Shown: positions 39,774-50,254, counted from the stretch's first letter. The stretch is DNA of 64,000 bases from Campylorhamphus procurvoides (GCA_013396655.1 WBMV01001236.1:329595-393594); one strand, 5' to 3'. A program made the numbers and translations. Notes: generated by a model not told the origin, from the sequence alone.

Positions 39774-42700
39774 CTGCAAGCGGAGAGACACACCAGGTGA
39801 TGGACAGACCCCAGACCCTCCTTGCCCTGTGGTCAGATGGTGATGGAACTGCTTCTCACTTTGTCCCGGCCAGCAGTGATGGGGAGAGCAGTCTAGTCTA
39901 GACTCTCCATACACACCTGTGTTATCCTGAGATGTCACCTCGTGTCCCACCACCCACCATGGTGGCATTAATGAAGCTTATATTCCTGACAGGGGTAATA
40001 GACGATGGCCTCTGTCCTTAGATGTGTTACTCAGGCTCTACTTCCCTTCCGTGGGATCTCAGCCAGTCCCCAGCTCCTGTCATGCTGTGAGCAGGCTTGC
40101 TCAGGGATGGCTGTGGTGAAAGACTCTTCAGTCCCCCCACTCTGAGGGAAGATTTCCTCTGCCATGGTCCTGACAACCTGCTTGTCACTTCCCCTGAGGG
40201 CTGAGCAGTGCCCATTTTGTCTGCACTGAGCTGGGGGGTCTGGCAGATGTCACACAGAGGATACAGCTGTGACAGGACCCTGTTATGGTCCTTGTTTGGT
40301 GTCAGGACCTCTGTACCCCTGCCCAATCTTTCAGCCCAGGGGCTCTTGCCCCTGCTCCCCATTGCACTCCAGCCTCCTCAGTGCCCTTCCCCCTTTCATC
40401 AAGACCATTCTGAAGTTCAGTCATGGCTTCAGCACATCTGCAACCTGTCCAGCCCCCCTGTGCCATGCTGTCTGTGGATTAATGGCCATATTCTCAACAC
40501 AAAGCCATCCCATCCCTATCATGGACCCATGACAAACCAATCCGAGGCCAAGGACACATCCATCCTGAATCCATCCAGACCCAGACTGACTCAGCCCAGG
40601 CACAACACAAAACCCAGAACCATTCCAGACCCAGACCAATCCTGAACCCATGACAAACCCATTCCAGACCCACCATAGACCCATCCTGGACCTATCCAGA
40701 CCCAGGATGCACCCCTCCCAGAGCCAGGACAGCCCTATCCCCCACCCCAAGCAGACCCAGTGCAGGATAGGAGATGGTGCAAGGCTGCTGCCATGGCTTC
40801 CCCAGCACTGGGGTGGGCAGTGGCGGGGCAAGGGAAGTACCTGCCAGTGGAGGAGCCCCACAGTACTCCTTGCATTCCTTCTCTGAGTAGAACTGGTTCC
40901 CATTGCCCTTGCAGCCCCCGTAGCTGAAGGTGATGCACTTGCCCTGAGCAGCGTCGAAGGCCCAGCGTGTCACTGGTGCCTGGCAGGGACCTGGCACGAT
41001 GGGCAGCCTGCAGGCAGCTGTGGGATAGGGCTGTGTGAGGCAAGGGGTTCAGGTACTCCACACCTCCCACGTGGATGCGCAGACCCTTTCTGATGCCTCA
41101 GCAGGCATCACCCTAACCCTGACCTGGCCGGGATTGTGCCGGCTGCTGCTCACCCTCAGTCCGGCATGCCTGCAGGCACTCCTTCTCTGAGTAGAAGTTG
41201 TTGCCGTTGCCCAGACAGCCTCCATAGAGGAAGGTTTCACAGGCCATGGAGGAGGAGTTGTAGAAGAAGCGGGAGAGCATCCCGCTGCAGGGCCCAGGGT
41301 CCCGACTCAGCCGGCATGAATCTGCAGACCAGCACACCACGGCCTGTCACAGGCAGAGGGGGCTGCAGGGCAGAGGGTTCCTGGTGCCACCCCTTCCCCT
41401 GAGACCTACCTTCCTTGTTGCCAATGTAGAGGGGCAGGGGTCCCGCGGCTGAGCCCTCCTCAGGGGGCAGGACTGCTCTTCGTGCCCTCTGCACCAGGAA
41501 TGAAACACAGAGCTGCCATTGGCCCCTGCCTGTGGGACCTGCTGCCCACCCCATTGGCCCTGGGGTGGGCTATGTCAGGGGCACCTCAGGCTCCAACCCT
41601 CCTCAGTGCTCCCAGCATGCCTCCACTCATTCATCTTGGGTCTCCAGGCTGTGATCCCTCCACACCTCATGATCCTGTGCTCATTCTGGGTGGGGATCAT
41701 AATCACAGGTTGTTTATGAAGACAACCAAAGTGCCCCAGTCATGCCCTGTGCTAGATGTGTCTCCATGGTGTGTTACCTGCTCTTGAGTCAGCTGGGTTG
41801 TTTCTCCTATGAAAGTCCCATCCTCTCTGGAAAATCTTCCTAAACTCAACCCTATGAGACTGGGAGGTGCTGACTGATGGCAGCTGAAGGACCAGGGGGA
41901 TGCTGAGCCTCCCCATCCCCGAAGAAGGGGCCTACAGCCTGGCTGGGACACTCACAGGCAGGCAAGGAGCAAGGAGACACCAGCAATCTTCATGCCATGG
42001 AAACAATCACAGTAGGAAAAGACTGTTGCCTTCTGCTTGTAATGAGCCCAGGTGCCCACCTGGCCCCCAGGACCCTCACCTTGCAGCCTACACCTGCCTG
42101 TGCCCCCATCCTTGCAGACAAAGCCCATCAGCAGAGATGGAAGAGCAGCTCTGAGGGTGGTCAGTGGAGCCACTGCCCAAACAACATATCCTGCCCACAG
42201 AGCATCTCTCTGGGCAGTAGGTCTCCAGTGAGTTTGTCTTGAAAGGGATGTCCCCAGCTTTGACCCACTTCAGGAGGTCCTCGATGTCCCACTCACCTGG
42301 GAAGCACTTCCAGTCTCCTGAGGAACACATTCACCTGGACCAAATGCAGGAGAGAAGATCAACAGTGTGAGAGGAGAGGTGTCCTGATGAACTCATCTCA
42401 CCGAGTACTGCACCATGCCCACACAGGACTCCGGGGAAGGGGACACCCTCTCAGTTTCACCCCAAATGCTCTTCCCCTCTTTCTGCTTTCCACCTCCCTC
42501 TCACAGAAATACTACCCTAAAATCCCCATATCTGTTTGCACCCCTGTAAAATCCCCACACCCCCCTGCATAATAGCGGCCCCTTCTGAACCCCAGGCTGA
42601 GCAAGGAGCCCCTCAGGTGCTGGAGCACCCAGCCAGAGGGACCAGTTGTGAGTGTCCCTGGGTGTCCCACACTCTTGTCCCAGCATAATGGTGTGGGTGC

Positions 42701-45434
42701 ATTGACCTGACAGTCCAGGAAGGACGCCTCCGACTGGAAGCTGATGGAATCCTAACTGATGTATGGCCTTATTTCCTTTCCATCCCATGCTACCAAAGCC
42801 CTTGTCTCTCCTCCCTCCCTCTCTCCCTGCCTCCCATACCCCATCTCCTCAGCCTGGCAAATGAAGGAGCAGCCAGAGTGCCTCAGTAATAGGAGAGGCA
42901 CATGCTCCATGGGAGGTTACCTCTGTTGGCCAGGATGAAGATGGAGTCCATGGGGATGCCCATCTCCAGAGCCAGCTGCTGGAAAGATTCAATGAGGTCC
43001 TCTCGCAGCTCTGGACTCCTCCCTGAGAAAGAGAACAGACTTTGAGCAGGGTTGGTACGGGACGGGGGGTCTGTCTGCAGTCCCTAACCACCCACAAACC
43101 CATAAAGCTCTGGTGGCTGCAGGCCGGTCCAATATCAGCCTCCTGGTCCTTCCCAACATAGAATCGGCAAATCAAAGATTATTGAGTTCGACCATTGACC
43201 CAGCACTGTCAAGTCCACCACTAAACCATGTCCCTAAGCACCACATCTACATGTTTTCTGAACACTTCCAGGGACAGTGATTCCACAACTTCCCTGGGAA
43301 GCCTGTTCTTCTTGACCAGCCTTGACTAGGGCCCTGAAAAAAGTGGGTTTAATGGTTCTTAATCATGGAAAACAGCAACTCCTGCCACTTCAGGGCATGG
43401 GTTTCCTCCAAGCAGATATCACCACCTTCATCCCAAACCCCATGCTGGTTTGGATGTTCATTGCCTGATGTGGCTCTAACAGAGCCTTCAGACTCCACAT
43501 TTTCCCTACCAAAGATGAGCTGTTCCAAGGCACCACTTCCAAAACCCATGGTCAGGTCCCTCAAGGCCAAGGGAGCTGAGAGACCCTTGCGTGGTGTTTC
43601 TGAGCTGTGTTGGCCCACCCCAGAGGCTGCTCCCCTTCAAGTGCTGTGGTCAGATGTACCGTACAGCTTCAGGGTGGTGCTTGGGCCAAAACTGCTTTTC
43701 TTCTTCATCAGAATGACAGCATATTCTTCGTAGTTGGTGCGGAGCACATAGGACTGGATAGACACGTCCCATTCTGAGTGAGACAGAGACACAGAGGACA
43801 TTATTCCTGCCCTGAAGGAAGAGATGGAGTAGTGTAGGACAGCCCCAGATCTGGGGGTTGAAATCAGGAACCTAATTAAAGAAAACATGATTATTGGGTA
43901 GCAGATTCATATACAACCATGATTCCCTTTAGGCTCACCAGCCTTTTAGCTGAGGGGATGAAAGCCAAGGACTGCAGACAACTGAGGTGCCACCAATGCT
44001 TCTAAAGTGTAGCTGATGGAAACCTGCCCCAGGCTTAGACCCTGGGGCAGGAGTGACCTGCTAGAACATCTCATCATCCTGTGCCTATGCAGGGACAGTG
44101 CTGAAACAGCCCTTTCCCCCCTAGTTTTACTCCAGACTTTGGCTGGAAATTACCTAAACTGTGGAAGGGCCTCTGTGCCCTGCTATCCCCACCACCCACC
44201 CACACTGCAGCCCAACTCACTGGGGTTGTAGTAGGTGTATTTGCCAGGGGTGCTGGTTTTCTGGTACTCGCCCGAGACTTTTGTGCAATCACCTTGTCTG
44301 GAGGAAGAAGGAAAACCATCAGCTACTCGGAGAGATCATTTTCTCTGTTTATAGCATGAAAATCATGTCTAGGGCACCAAGACCATGGCACAGGACCATC
44401 GAAATTGCCCTGCCCGAGGCATTGGGTATTTGAGCTCAATCCATCCCCTCCTTGGAGCTGTGATGCCAGAGCAAGTAACCCCCACATCCTGTCCCAGTCT
44501 TTGGGAGACAGAGCACCCCTGGTAGGGTGGCTTTGGAGGAGGCTCAAGCACCCCCAGCAGTGACCATACCGCAGCCTGGTGCTGGTGGTGCTGATCTGGT
44601 CAGCGCTGGGGCCGGGGCCCAACATCAGCGTGCCCATGCTGAACTTCTCCTTGTAGTTCTTCATCCATTTGCAGGTTGTGCCAATGGCAATGTCGTACCA
44701 CTTCCCATACATCTGCAGGGAGAAGAGAGGGATGTCTCTACCATGAGCTCTCTTCACCCAAGTGGGACATCTGGTTTTCTGCTGAGCTGAAATATTCATA
44801 GCCCAGAGAGAAACTGAGAGGTGATGATGCAGGGTGCAGAGGCTAGAGCTGCTTCAGGATTTCGGAAGTGGATCAGCACTGAGCAGGATTTTCCTGGGTT
44901 CTGTGACTACCAGGCAGGACTGGAGGCATCAGGCTGTCATCCCCCAATGTGTCCTGGAACCCAGACCCAGGCACACATTCAGGGCCGTGTGAAGCCTGGC
45001 AGGGGACAGGGCTGGTGGTGGGGAATCTCCCAGGCAGCCTGCATCCCACAAAAATCCTGTGTACTGAACCACAGACATCCCATAGGACCCATCTGACCCA
45101 GTGCTCAGGCTGCAGACACCCTGCCTCAGTGTTTGCCAAGATGAGGCCACTCTGAAGGCTGGCACCCCCTGACTGGCACCCAGAGAGTGCCATGCTGCCA
45201 GTCCTGTCCCATACATCCTGGCACAGGCATAGGCATTACTGTCCTTCTTTCTAGAGGAAAATGAAATAAAGTTTCCCCCATCCCTTTTGCCCCCAGAATT
45301 AAGGGACCACAAGCTGCCATTACCCGCTCAGCCTCAAAATTCTCCTGCACTTGGATATCCTCATCCTGGTCTCCGATGGGGGTTCCACTGGCCACGGCAA
45401 AGAGGAGGAGGGAAAGGAGACCCCAAGTAATCAT
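39742..45434 (-). CDS. AMBP: AMBP, alpha-1-microglobulin/bikunin precursor (complete, ten coding exons)
   Basis: AMBP is a liver-secreted precursor cut into alpha-1-microglobulin, a lipocalin that binds haem and radicals, and bikunin, a Kunitz inhibitor and the light chain of inter-alpha-inhibitors. Ten exons join in phase into 346 residues (human 352). Residues 1-17 or so are a signal peptide. The lipocalin shows GKWY at 40-43, the free-thiol Cys51, the disulphide pair Cys89 and Cys185, and TNYEEY. RARR at 196-199 is the furin-type site, leaving a bikunin of 147 residues, the human length. Kunitz 1 has its cysteines at 224, 233, 249, 257, 270 and 274, and Kunitz 2 at 280, 289, 305, 313, 326 and 330. 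The odd points are P1 residues Ser234 and Gln290, and Ser-Ala at the glycosaminoglycan site. The human lipocalin sequon NIT is DVS here. Identity is very secure. Confidence 0.97.
39774..40840 (-). other. AMBP intron 9
   Basis: The intron is 1.07 kb long and contains a degenerate CA-rich repeat at about 40500-40730. No other element was recognised. Confidence 0.75.
40500..40730. repeat. Degenerate CCAGACCCA/GACCCAT-type minisatellite
   Basis: Short blocks such as CATCCAGACCCA, ATTCCAGACCCA and ACCCATGACAAACC recur irregularly over about 230 bases within AMBP intron 9. The units are too diverged for a precise period. Confidence 0.55.
40841..41017 (-). CDS. AMBP: AMBP exon 9 (Kunitz domain 2)
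   Basis: The exon encodes the second Kunitz domain, with six cysteines correctly spaced. The reactive loop reads GPCQAP, so P1 is Gln290, where human has the trypsin-specific Arg. The acceptor is CCCACAG and the donor GTACTT, in phase 1. Confidence 0.96.
41154..41321 (-). CDS. AMBP: AMBP exon 8 (Kunitz domain 1)
   Basis: The exon encodes one complete Kunitz domain with six cysteines in canonical spacing. The reactive loop reads GPCSGM, so P1 is Ser234, where human has Met. The glycosylation sequon NSS at residue 243 matches human NGT in position. The acceptor is TCTGCAG and the donor GTGAG. Confidence 0.96.
41410..41488 (-). CDS. AMBP: AMBP exon 7 (cleavage site and bikunin N-terminus)
   Basis: The exon begins [20 protein letters not shown] is the precursor cleavage site and AVLP the start of bikunin. 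Human bikunin carries its chondroitin sulphate chain on the serine of EEGSGGG; here the equivalent reads EEGSAAG. The acceptor is GTGCAG and the donor GTAGGT, in phase 1. Confidence 0.95.
41489..42296 (-). other. AMBP intron 6 (between the two mature proteins)
   Basis: This 0.8-kb intron separates the lipocalin exons from the bikunin exons. I see no repeat or extra exon in it. Confidence 0.7.
42297..42334 (-). CDS. AMBP: AMBP exon 6 (38-base exon, end of lipocalin)
   Basis: This tiny exon encodes [12 protein letters not shown] after a split glycine codon. Cys185 pairs with Cys89. It is the last exon of alpha-1-microglobulin and the furin site begins in the next exon. The acceptor is GGTCCAG and the donor GTGAG. 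The ECVP motif and the phase match make the call firm despite its size. Confidence 0.9.
42921..43022 (-). CDS. AMBP: AMBP exon 5 (lipocalin motif 3 and C-terminal helix)
   Basis: The exon encodes [20 protein letters not shown] and continues [14 protein letters not shown]. The arginine after the glycine belongs to the third lipocalin motif, followed by the C-terminal helix. The acceptor is TTTCTCAG and the donor GTAACC. Confidence 0.94.
43160..43335 (-). mobile_element. CR1 fragment
   Basis: CACCACTAAACCATGTCCCT and TTCCCTGGGAAGCCTGTTC mark an older CR1 fragment in reverse orientation within AMBP intron 4. Confidence 0.78.
43660..43773 (-). CDS. AMBP: AMBP exon 4 (lipocalin motif 2)
   Basis: The exon encodes [20 protein letters not shown] and continues to TLKLYG. 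TNYEEYA is the second lipocalin signature. The tract MKKKSS aligns with the lysine-containing human LTKKFS. The acceptor is ACTCAG and the donor GTACAT, in phase 1. Confidence 0.95.
44221..44297 (-). CDS. AMBP: AMBP exon 3
   Basis: The 77-base exon encodes [18 protein letters not shown] and continues to YYNPS. Cys89 is one half of the conserved lipocalin disulphide. The acceptor is CTCCAG and the donor GTGAG. Confidence 0.94.
44570..44712 (-). CDS. AMBP: AMBP exon 2 (lipocalin motif 1)
   Basis: The exon starts [20 protein letters not shown] is the signature G-x-W of lipocalins and Cys51 is the reactive unpaired cysteine of alpha-1-microglobulin. The acceptor is CCTGCAG and the donor GTATGG, in phase 2. 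Confidence 0.95.
45324..45434 (-). CDS. AMBP: AMBP exon 1 (signal peptide)
   Basis: The 37 codons give [17 protein letters not shown] as signal peptide, followed by the mature start ending [11 protein letters not shown]. The donor is GTAATG in phase 0. An in-frame ATG twelve codons upstream (45468-45470) has A at -3 and could also be used. I chose the downstream one because it gives a standard-length signal peptide. Confidence 0.88.
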
Positions 45435-46150
45435 GTCTGGTGGCTTCAGCGTGCTGCTGTGCCCCAACATGCTGGTGGGATCCTGGACTCTGTGCTGTCC
45501 CCACTGCGCAGCAGTGTGACCTTCAGACCAGGGCCAGCAGGGCCACCCAGCCTGCCGGGGGGGCTGCTGGGGGAGGTGGGGTGTACGGCCCGGGTGGACA
45601 TCACTGCCACCCTCGGTGGTGGTGGGGGATTTGGAGAGAGCTTTTGTGGGGTGCAGGAGGGGAGGTGAGCACCCTCCCGCCCTGCCAGGCTGAGTTCCTC
45701 ACCCTCACCTTTTCCTTCACCACTGACTGAGTCCTACTGGACCCAGGAGCTGTCTGTCTCCTTTATTCTACCTTGGGATTCATATTGCTGCTCTGACATG
45801 CTACAAAGAGCCCTGATGACTGATATCAGCCCCCCAGCCCCAACAGACCAGCCTGACTCTGTGTAGAAGAGAGGACCAAAGGATCCAGAGGGCTCACTGG
45901 TGGCTGCCTAATCCTGACAGTGTCCATAGGGAACAGAGCCTGAGTTGCCTGCTTCCCTTCTGGACCCCCTTCCAGGCGGTCCCAACATCCTGGATCCAGC
46001 TGGGTGTCACCCACCCCACAGCCAAGGGTCCCTGGGCCCGGAGGAGCACTGGGCACACCATCCCTCCCGGCACTGTTTGCCCTCCTGGGATGATTAACTG
46101 AAACCAAACAGCCCGAGGGAAACTGCAAACAGAGCAAAGGGCAGGAGCTC
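45435..46150 (-). promoter_or_regulatory. AMBP upstream region
   Basis: The region upstream of the AMBP start has an AATAAA-containing TATA-like element at 45762-45767 (minus strand, weak). Further out is a dense group of liver-type factor sites at 46089-46143. The transcription start is not determined from sequence alone. Confidence 0.4.
46089..46143. promoter_or_regulatory. Putative liver enhancer with HNF1, FOXA and HNF4-like sites
   Basis: Within 55 bases there are GTTAATCATC on the minus strand (46089-46098, HNF1 half-site type), GCAAACA (46125-46131, FOXA core) and AGAGCAAAGGGCA (46131-46143, DR1 form bound by HNF4). The human AMBP enhancer is known to depend on HNF1, HNF3 and HNF4, so the set fits, although human has it further upstream. 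Confidence 0.5.
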
Positions 46151-46430
46151 CTCTCCCTAGGGCCACAGCCCCAGTATTTGTGGAGAAGGTCTGAGCCGGC
46201 AGCACAGTGACCACAGTCGGCCGGACCTTCACCCTCCACCCCCTCGCAGTCACTGACCGGCCCTTGGAGAAGGACCAGTGGGTGCCACTGTCGGGGCACG
46301 GGGCCTGCGGAGTGGCAGGGACAGCCTGCACATCTCCACTCTCATGTCTTCATGCGACACCCGCGGTGTGCCGGGAGAGGGGGGGAATGTGGCACTGACG
46401 CCTTTGGCAGCCCCCGCTCCTGCCGGCCCC

Positions 46431-46793
46431 GCTGCTCTGCCTGCAGGAGCATCCCCTGCCCCTCTGCTCTGCTCTGCCTGCAGGAGCATCCCCATCCCCG
46501 CTGCTCTGCCTGCAGGAGCATCCCCTGCCCCTCTGCTCTGCTCTGCCTGCAGGAGCATCCCCATCCCCGCTGCTCCGCCTGCAGGAGCATCCCCTGCCCC
46601 TCTGCTCTGCTCTGCCTGCAGGAGCATCCCCATCCCCGCTGCTCTGCCTGCAGGAGCATCCCCTGCACCCCTGCTCTGCCTGCAGGAGCATCCCCGCTGC
46701 TCTGCCTGCAGGAGCATCCCCTGCCCCGCTGCTCTGCCTGCAAGAGCATCCCCTGCCCACCTGCTCTGCCTGCAGGAGCATCCCCGGCTCGGC
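46431..46793. repeat. Minisatellite with 69-bp higher-order unit
   Basis: CTGCAGGAGCAT recurs at 46441, 46478, 46510, 46547, 46579, 46616, 46648, 46680 and 46706, with further copies to about 46793. The first part is three complete 69-base units, each made of a 37-base and a 32-base subunit. Later copies are single 26-32-base units. Because 69 is a multiple of three, stop-free frames run through it on both strands without being genes. Confidence 0.92.
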
Positions 46794-46984
46794 TCCAGCC
46801 CCCAAGCCGGGGGTCCCTCCCCGGGCTCTCTCGCCGGGGTCCCCGCTGCCCCGGCTCCTCCAGCGCTAGGTGGCAGCCGGCGCTAAGGAATGACAGCCCT
46901 GCTCCCATCCCCAGCCCCCGGCGGGCGGAGGGTCCCGCTGTGCCCCCTCAGTGGCCCTTCCTGCGGGCTGGGTACCGAGGAAGG

Positions 46985-47312
46985 CTGTAGCTCAGGGGGA
47001 CTTATAAACGCGAGGGAGAGTGACTTTTTACACAGGCAGATAGTGATAGGACAAGGGGAAACTATTTTAAACTATAAGAGGAGAGACTTAGAACAGATAT
47101 ATCAGGAAAAAATCTTCCCTGTGAAGGTGGGGAGGCCCTGGCACAGGTCGGCCAGAGAAGCTGTGGCTGATCCATCCCTGGAAGTGTCCAAGGCCAGAGT
47201 GGACAGGGCTTGGAGTAACCTGGGCTAGTGGAAGTTGTTCCTGCCCATGGCAGAAGGTGGAACAAGATGGTCTTTAAGGTCCCTTCCGAAGGTCCCTTCT
47301 GTGATTCTATGG
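46985..47312 (+). mobile_element. CR1 LINE 3' end with terminal ATTCTATG
   Basis: The forward CR1 3' region ends in GTGATTCTATG, the typical CR1 terminus. An internal GGTCCCTTC word is doubled near the end. Confidence 0.9.
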
Positions 47313-47319
47313 CAGAGAC

Positions 47320-49000
47320 ATGCAGTGTGATCCAGCAGTGATGAGCCCTGAAATCACTGTTGGTGCCTGCAATGTGTCCAGAGCCATGTGCTGTCCCAGG
47401 GCAGCTGACAGAACAGGCAGTGAAGCAGGACCAGCTGTCCACATGCTGCCTGCACAGGGAACTGGTTTTCCTGTGGCTCTTGTGCACAGAAATGCCCTGT
47501 GGAGGTAAATGTGCTCAAACAGCAATGGACCCAGGTGTGACCAATGCAGGACACACTCCTATATATCCCCTTTGGGGACCAGTCTGCCCTACTGGGAGCA
47601 CACGTGCCTGTTGCTGGGACTTGGCAGGGGTGGGAGGAGTACGTGGATGTGCTGTCCTTCCGTGGCTGCTGCTCAGTTCTTCTCCTTTGTTGCTGGTGCT
47701 AAGACGAGTGGAGGGAGCTGCTCCCTTCCCAAGGACCACAGCTGGGGAAGCTGCAGGCCTGGGCACATCCAGCCTGCTCCTCTCTTCTTCCATGTATACA
47801 AACACAGTGTGTGCTGTGACCATGGGCCCAGGGGCACTGTCCTTGCTGGGACAGCCTGGGAGCTTCCATGCTGGCTGCAAACCTAAGCCTGTGCCTGTTG
47901 CCTGTGCTGATAAGGCAGGGAAGTGGTGCAGCCCTCAAGATCCTTGTTCACTTCCTAAAACACAGTCATCATCCTCATCTCTGACACTGCAGCTGCATTC
48001 ATGCCAGCATCACTGAACTGCTCCTTTCGCAGGGCCTGGGATGGAGAAATCCCCCTGCTGCCAGAGCAGGGATGGAGCCTCTACAAGGACATGGCTCCAG
48101 AGCGGAATCTGCTGAGAACCCAGGGTCCAGGACCCTGGACTCTGCAGTGCCATGTCTGACAGCCCCAGGGAGACAGACAGAACAGGCAGCCCATGGTGCT
48201 CAAAGAGGGATGCTCCTGTGGTTTGCTCTGGCAGGGAGGTGGGTCCGGCAGGGAGCCTGTGGGGTGTGAGCAGCTGCAAGGAAGTTTAGAAAGTTCAGAA
48301 AATGCTTTTTTTTCAGATAAGTTTGGACATAAACCAAATGTAGGAGAAAACACCAGAAGATTCCTACAGACCAAACTTCCCCTGGCCCCACCAGCGCTGA
48401 GAGGCCCCAGCCCCAATAGCTTCATGGGGTCATGGTGGAGCTGGCACAGGGGCAGGAGGTGCAGCAGAACCTGGGGGGATAGCAGGTACCTCAAGGTCCT
48501 GTGCCCAGTCCAGGGGCTGGCGGTATATTAGGCAGACCCCTGCAGAGGTGAGGAGCACCAGGACTTGGTGTCCCACAATGGGAAAAGGAGATGCTATTTA
48601 TTCAGACAGGCCTGACCCTCCTCCTCTCCCACTCCCCAGAAGCTGGATTCTGGGTCAGAGGAGACATTCCTGCTCAGTCCTTTCAGTATCCTGCTATGAA
48701 CCTGTTGTCTTTGAGCAGTCCCTACCTGAACCTCTTGGTGTTTCCTGTCTCCTTTCCCTCCGTGGCAGCATGCTCTAGACTTTCAGACCTGCTATGTTTT
48801 ATATTTTAAACCCATCACCTGCTCTATACTCCAAGGATTGCTAGAATGCTGCAGTTTCATGCTCATCTTGGTCACCACCTTCATGATTTTGCAAGCATTT
48901 TCATAGCCTTCCTGGGCCTTCCCCTCTCCAAATAGGGGAATCTCCATCTTTCTAGTCCCTCTCATCTTGGTTATTGCAGAGTAAGTCCAAAGAAAGTCAA
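47320..49000. other. Intergenic DNA, unassigned
   Basis: I see no gene, known repeat or RNA in this stretch. Open frames here lack any recognisable domain. Confidence 0.5.
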
Positions 49001-49259
49001 CTCCTCTGTCTCCTTCTCGAGATGTCACCACACAGAGCCCAAACCGAGGGGTCACCAAGGTTTTCTGGTTCCATCTTCCCAACGTCCTTCTTGATCACAC
49101 AACTGTTTTGGTGACTTCTTTGGCTTCTGCAGCTTCCCATTAATGATTCTCTGAAATCGCCGGTCATCGATGGCTCACAGCTCTCCTCCTGTGTTATTGC
49201 CTTTCCCGACCTCCAGACTAATGCTTCTCTAATCTCTTCTCCCTTCCAGCATCACCATC

Positions 49260-49735
49260 ATTCCTCCAAACCAAAGCTCACCTGCCCTCTCTCTGCCCTT
49301 TGATTTTGTGAGGTCCCTCTGGATATCCCTGCCATCAGCACAGCCTCTGACCATCCAGAGGAGCTCAGTGTCACTCCTGAACTCGAAGATTTCCTCTTCA
49401 CTCCCTTCTCCTGGGCACGGATGAACATATCAAATATAAAAATTGTCATGGTGCTGGTTCCTGGGGCCTCCACTGCTGACTGTCTTCAATCCTGAAGACC
49501 CCTACATGTTGCTTCTGATCCTTTACCACCATTCAGTTCATGAAAAAACCTTTCTTCTGCTCCCCATGCAAGTCTTTTCATTTAATAACCTTTGGTGTGC
49601 TGTTTCATCAGAAGCTTTCTGACAGTCCAGACAGATGACATCCTCTGGATCCTCTGCATTTGAGACAGGATCCCTCCTTGCAGGAGCCTTGCCAGCTTCT
49701 CAGCTCTGTGTTCAACCACATGCTAAGCAGTGCAA
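49260..49735 (-). mobile_element. Decayed CR1/L3-type LINE, reverse-transcriptase part
   Basis: GTCCCTCTGGATATCCCTGCC, the ATATCAAATATAAAAATTG stretch and CTTTCTGACAGTCCAGACAG resemble, in reverse, the RT region of CR1/L3 elements. It is heavily diverged and has no open frame. Confidence 0.5.
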
Positions 49736-49911
49736 TATAGGCCGTGCAATGAGAATCTTAATTTTTTAGCTTGCAGCACCCCATTTCCAGAGCCGAGAGC
49801 TTCCCTGTCTGCCAGCCCCTGGCCAGCTGTGAGGAGCAGCACCACACACTGCCAGCACTGCTGCCGTTTCACACAGAAGTTCTCACACATGAGCAAACAC
49901 CATCTGTCCTG

Positions 49912-50110
49912 TGAACAGAGAATCACAGTGTGGTTCAGGCTGGAAGGGGCAACTGAAAAACATCCAGTCCAACCTCCCTGCTCAAGCAGGGTTCCTTGGA
50001 GCAGTCATTCAGGATTGCATCCAGATGGGCAGCTTGTCCTGTCCATCTGGGGCTTCCTGTAAATCGTCTTCAAATTTTCCAGCTCCTCTGAGCAACCTGC
50101 TGCTGCACAT
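49912..50110 (-). mobile_element. CR1 fragment
   Basis: AGAATCACAGTGTGGTTCAG followed by CATCCAGTCCAACCTCCCTG is a reverse CR1-type tail. Confidence 0.75.
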
Positions 50111-50254
50111 GTGCCAGGCCAGGGAACATCCCCATCACTGGCCAATAGGTTTGCAATGAGAATCTTCATTTTTGAGCTTCATGCTGAAGGTCCCATTACT
50201 CTCCGGGAATCCCTCAACTCCTGGTTGACTTTCTACCTCTGATGGTTTTAAGGT

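Larger units (their letters stand above)
42335..45323 (-). other. AMBP introns 1 to 5 (between exons 1 and 6)
   Basis: The introns are 42335-42920, 43023-43659, 43774-44220, 44298-44569 and 44713-45323. Only intron 4 holds a recognisable element, a CR1 fragment at about 43160-43335. Confidence 0.7.

Noticed and set aside
39339..39968. Minus-strand open frame of 209 codons over AMBP exon 10
   Set aside because: It reads AMBP exon 10 in another frame and has no family resemblance.
45762..45767. AATAAA as a true TATA box for AMBP
   Set aside because: It would give a 5' UTR of about 300 bases and the match is weak, so it is only mentioned and not called as a promoter.
46431..46793. CRISPR-like array
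   Set aside because: The repeat is a direct eukaryotic minisatellite without unique spacers.
46250..46990. Long open frames on both strands (up to about 210 codons)
   Set aside because: They are produced by the 69-bp minisatellite, whose period is a multiple of three. The predicted proteins are plain repeats without a known domain.
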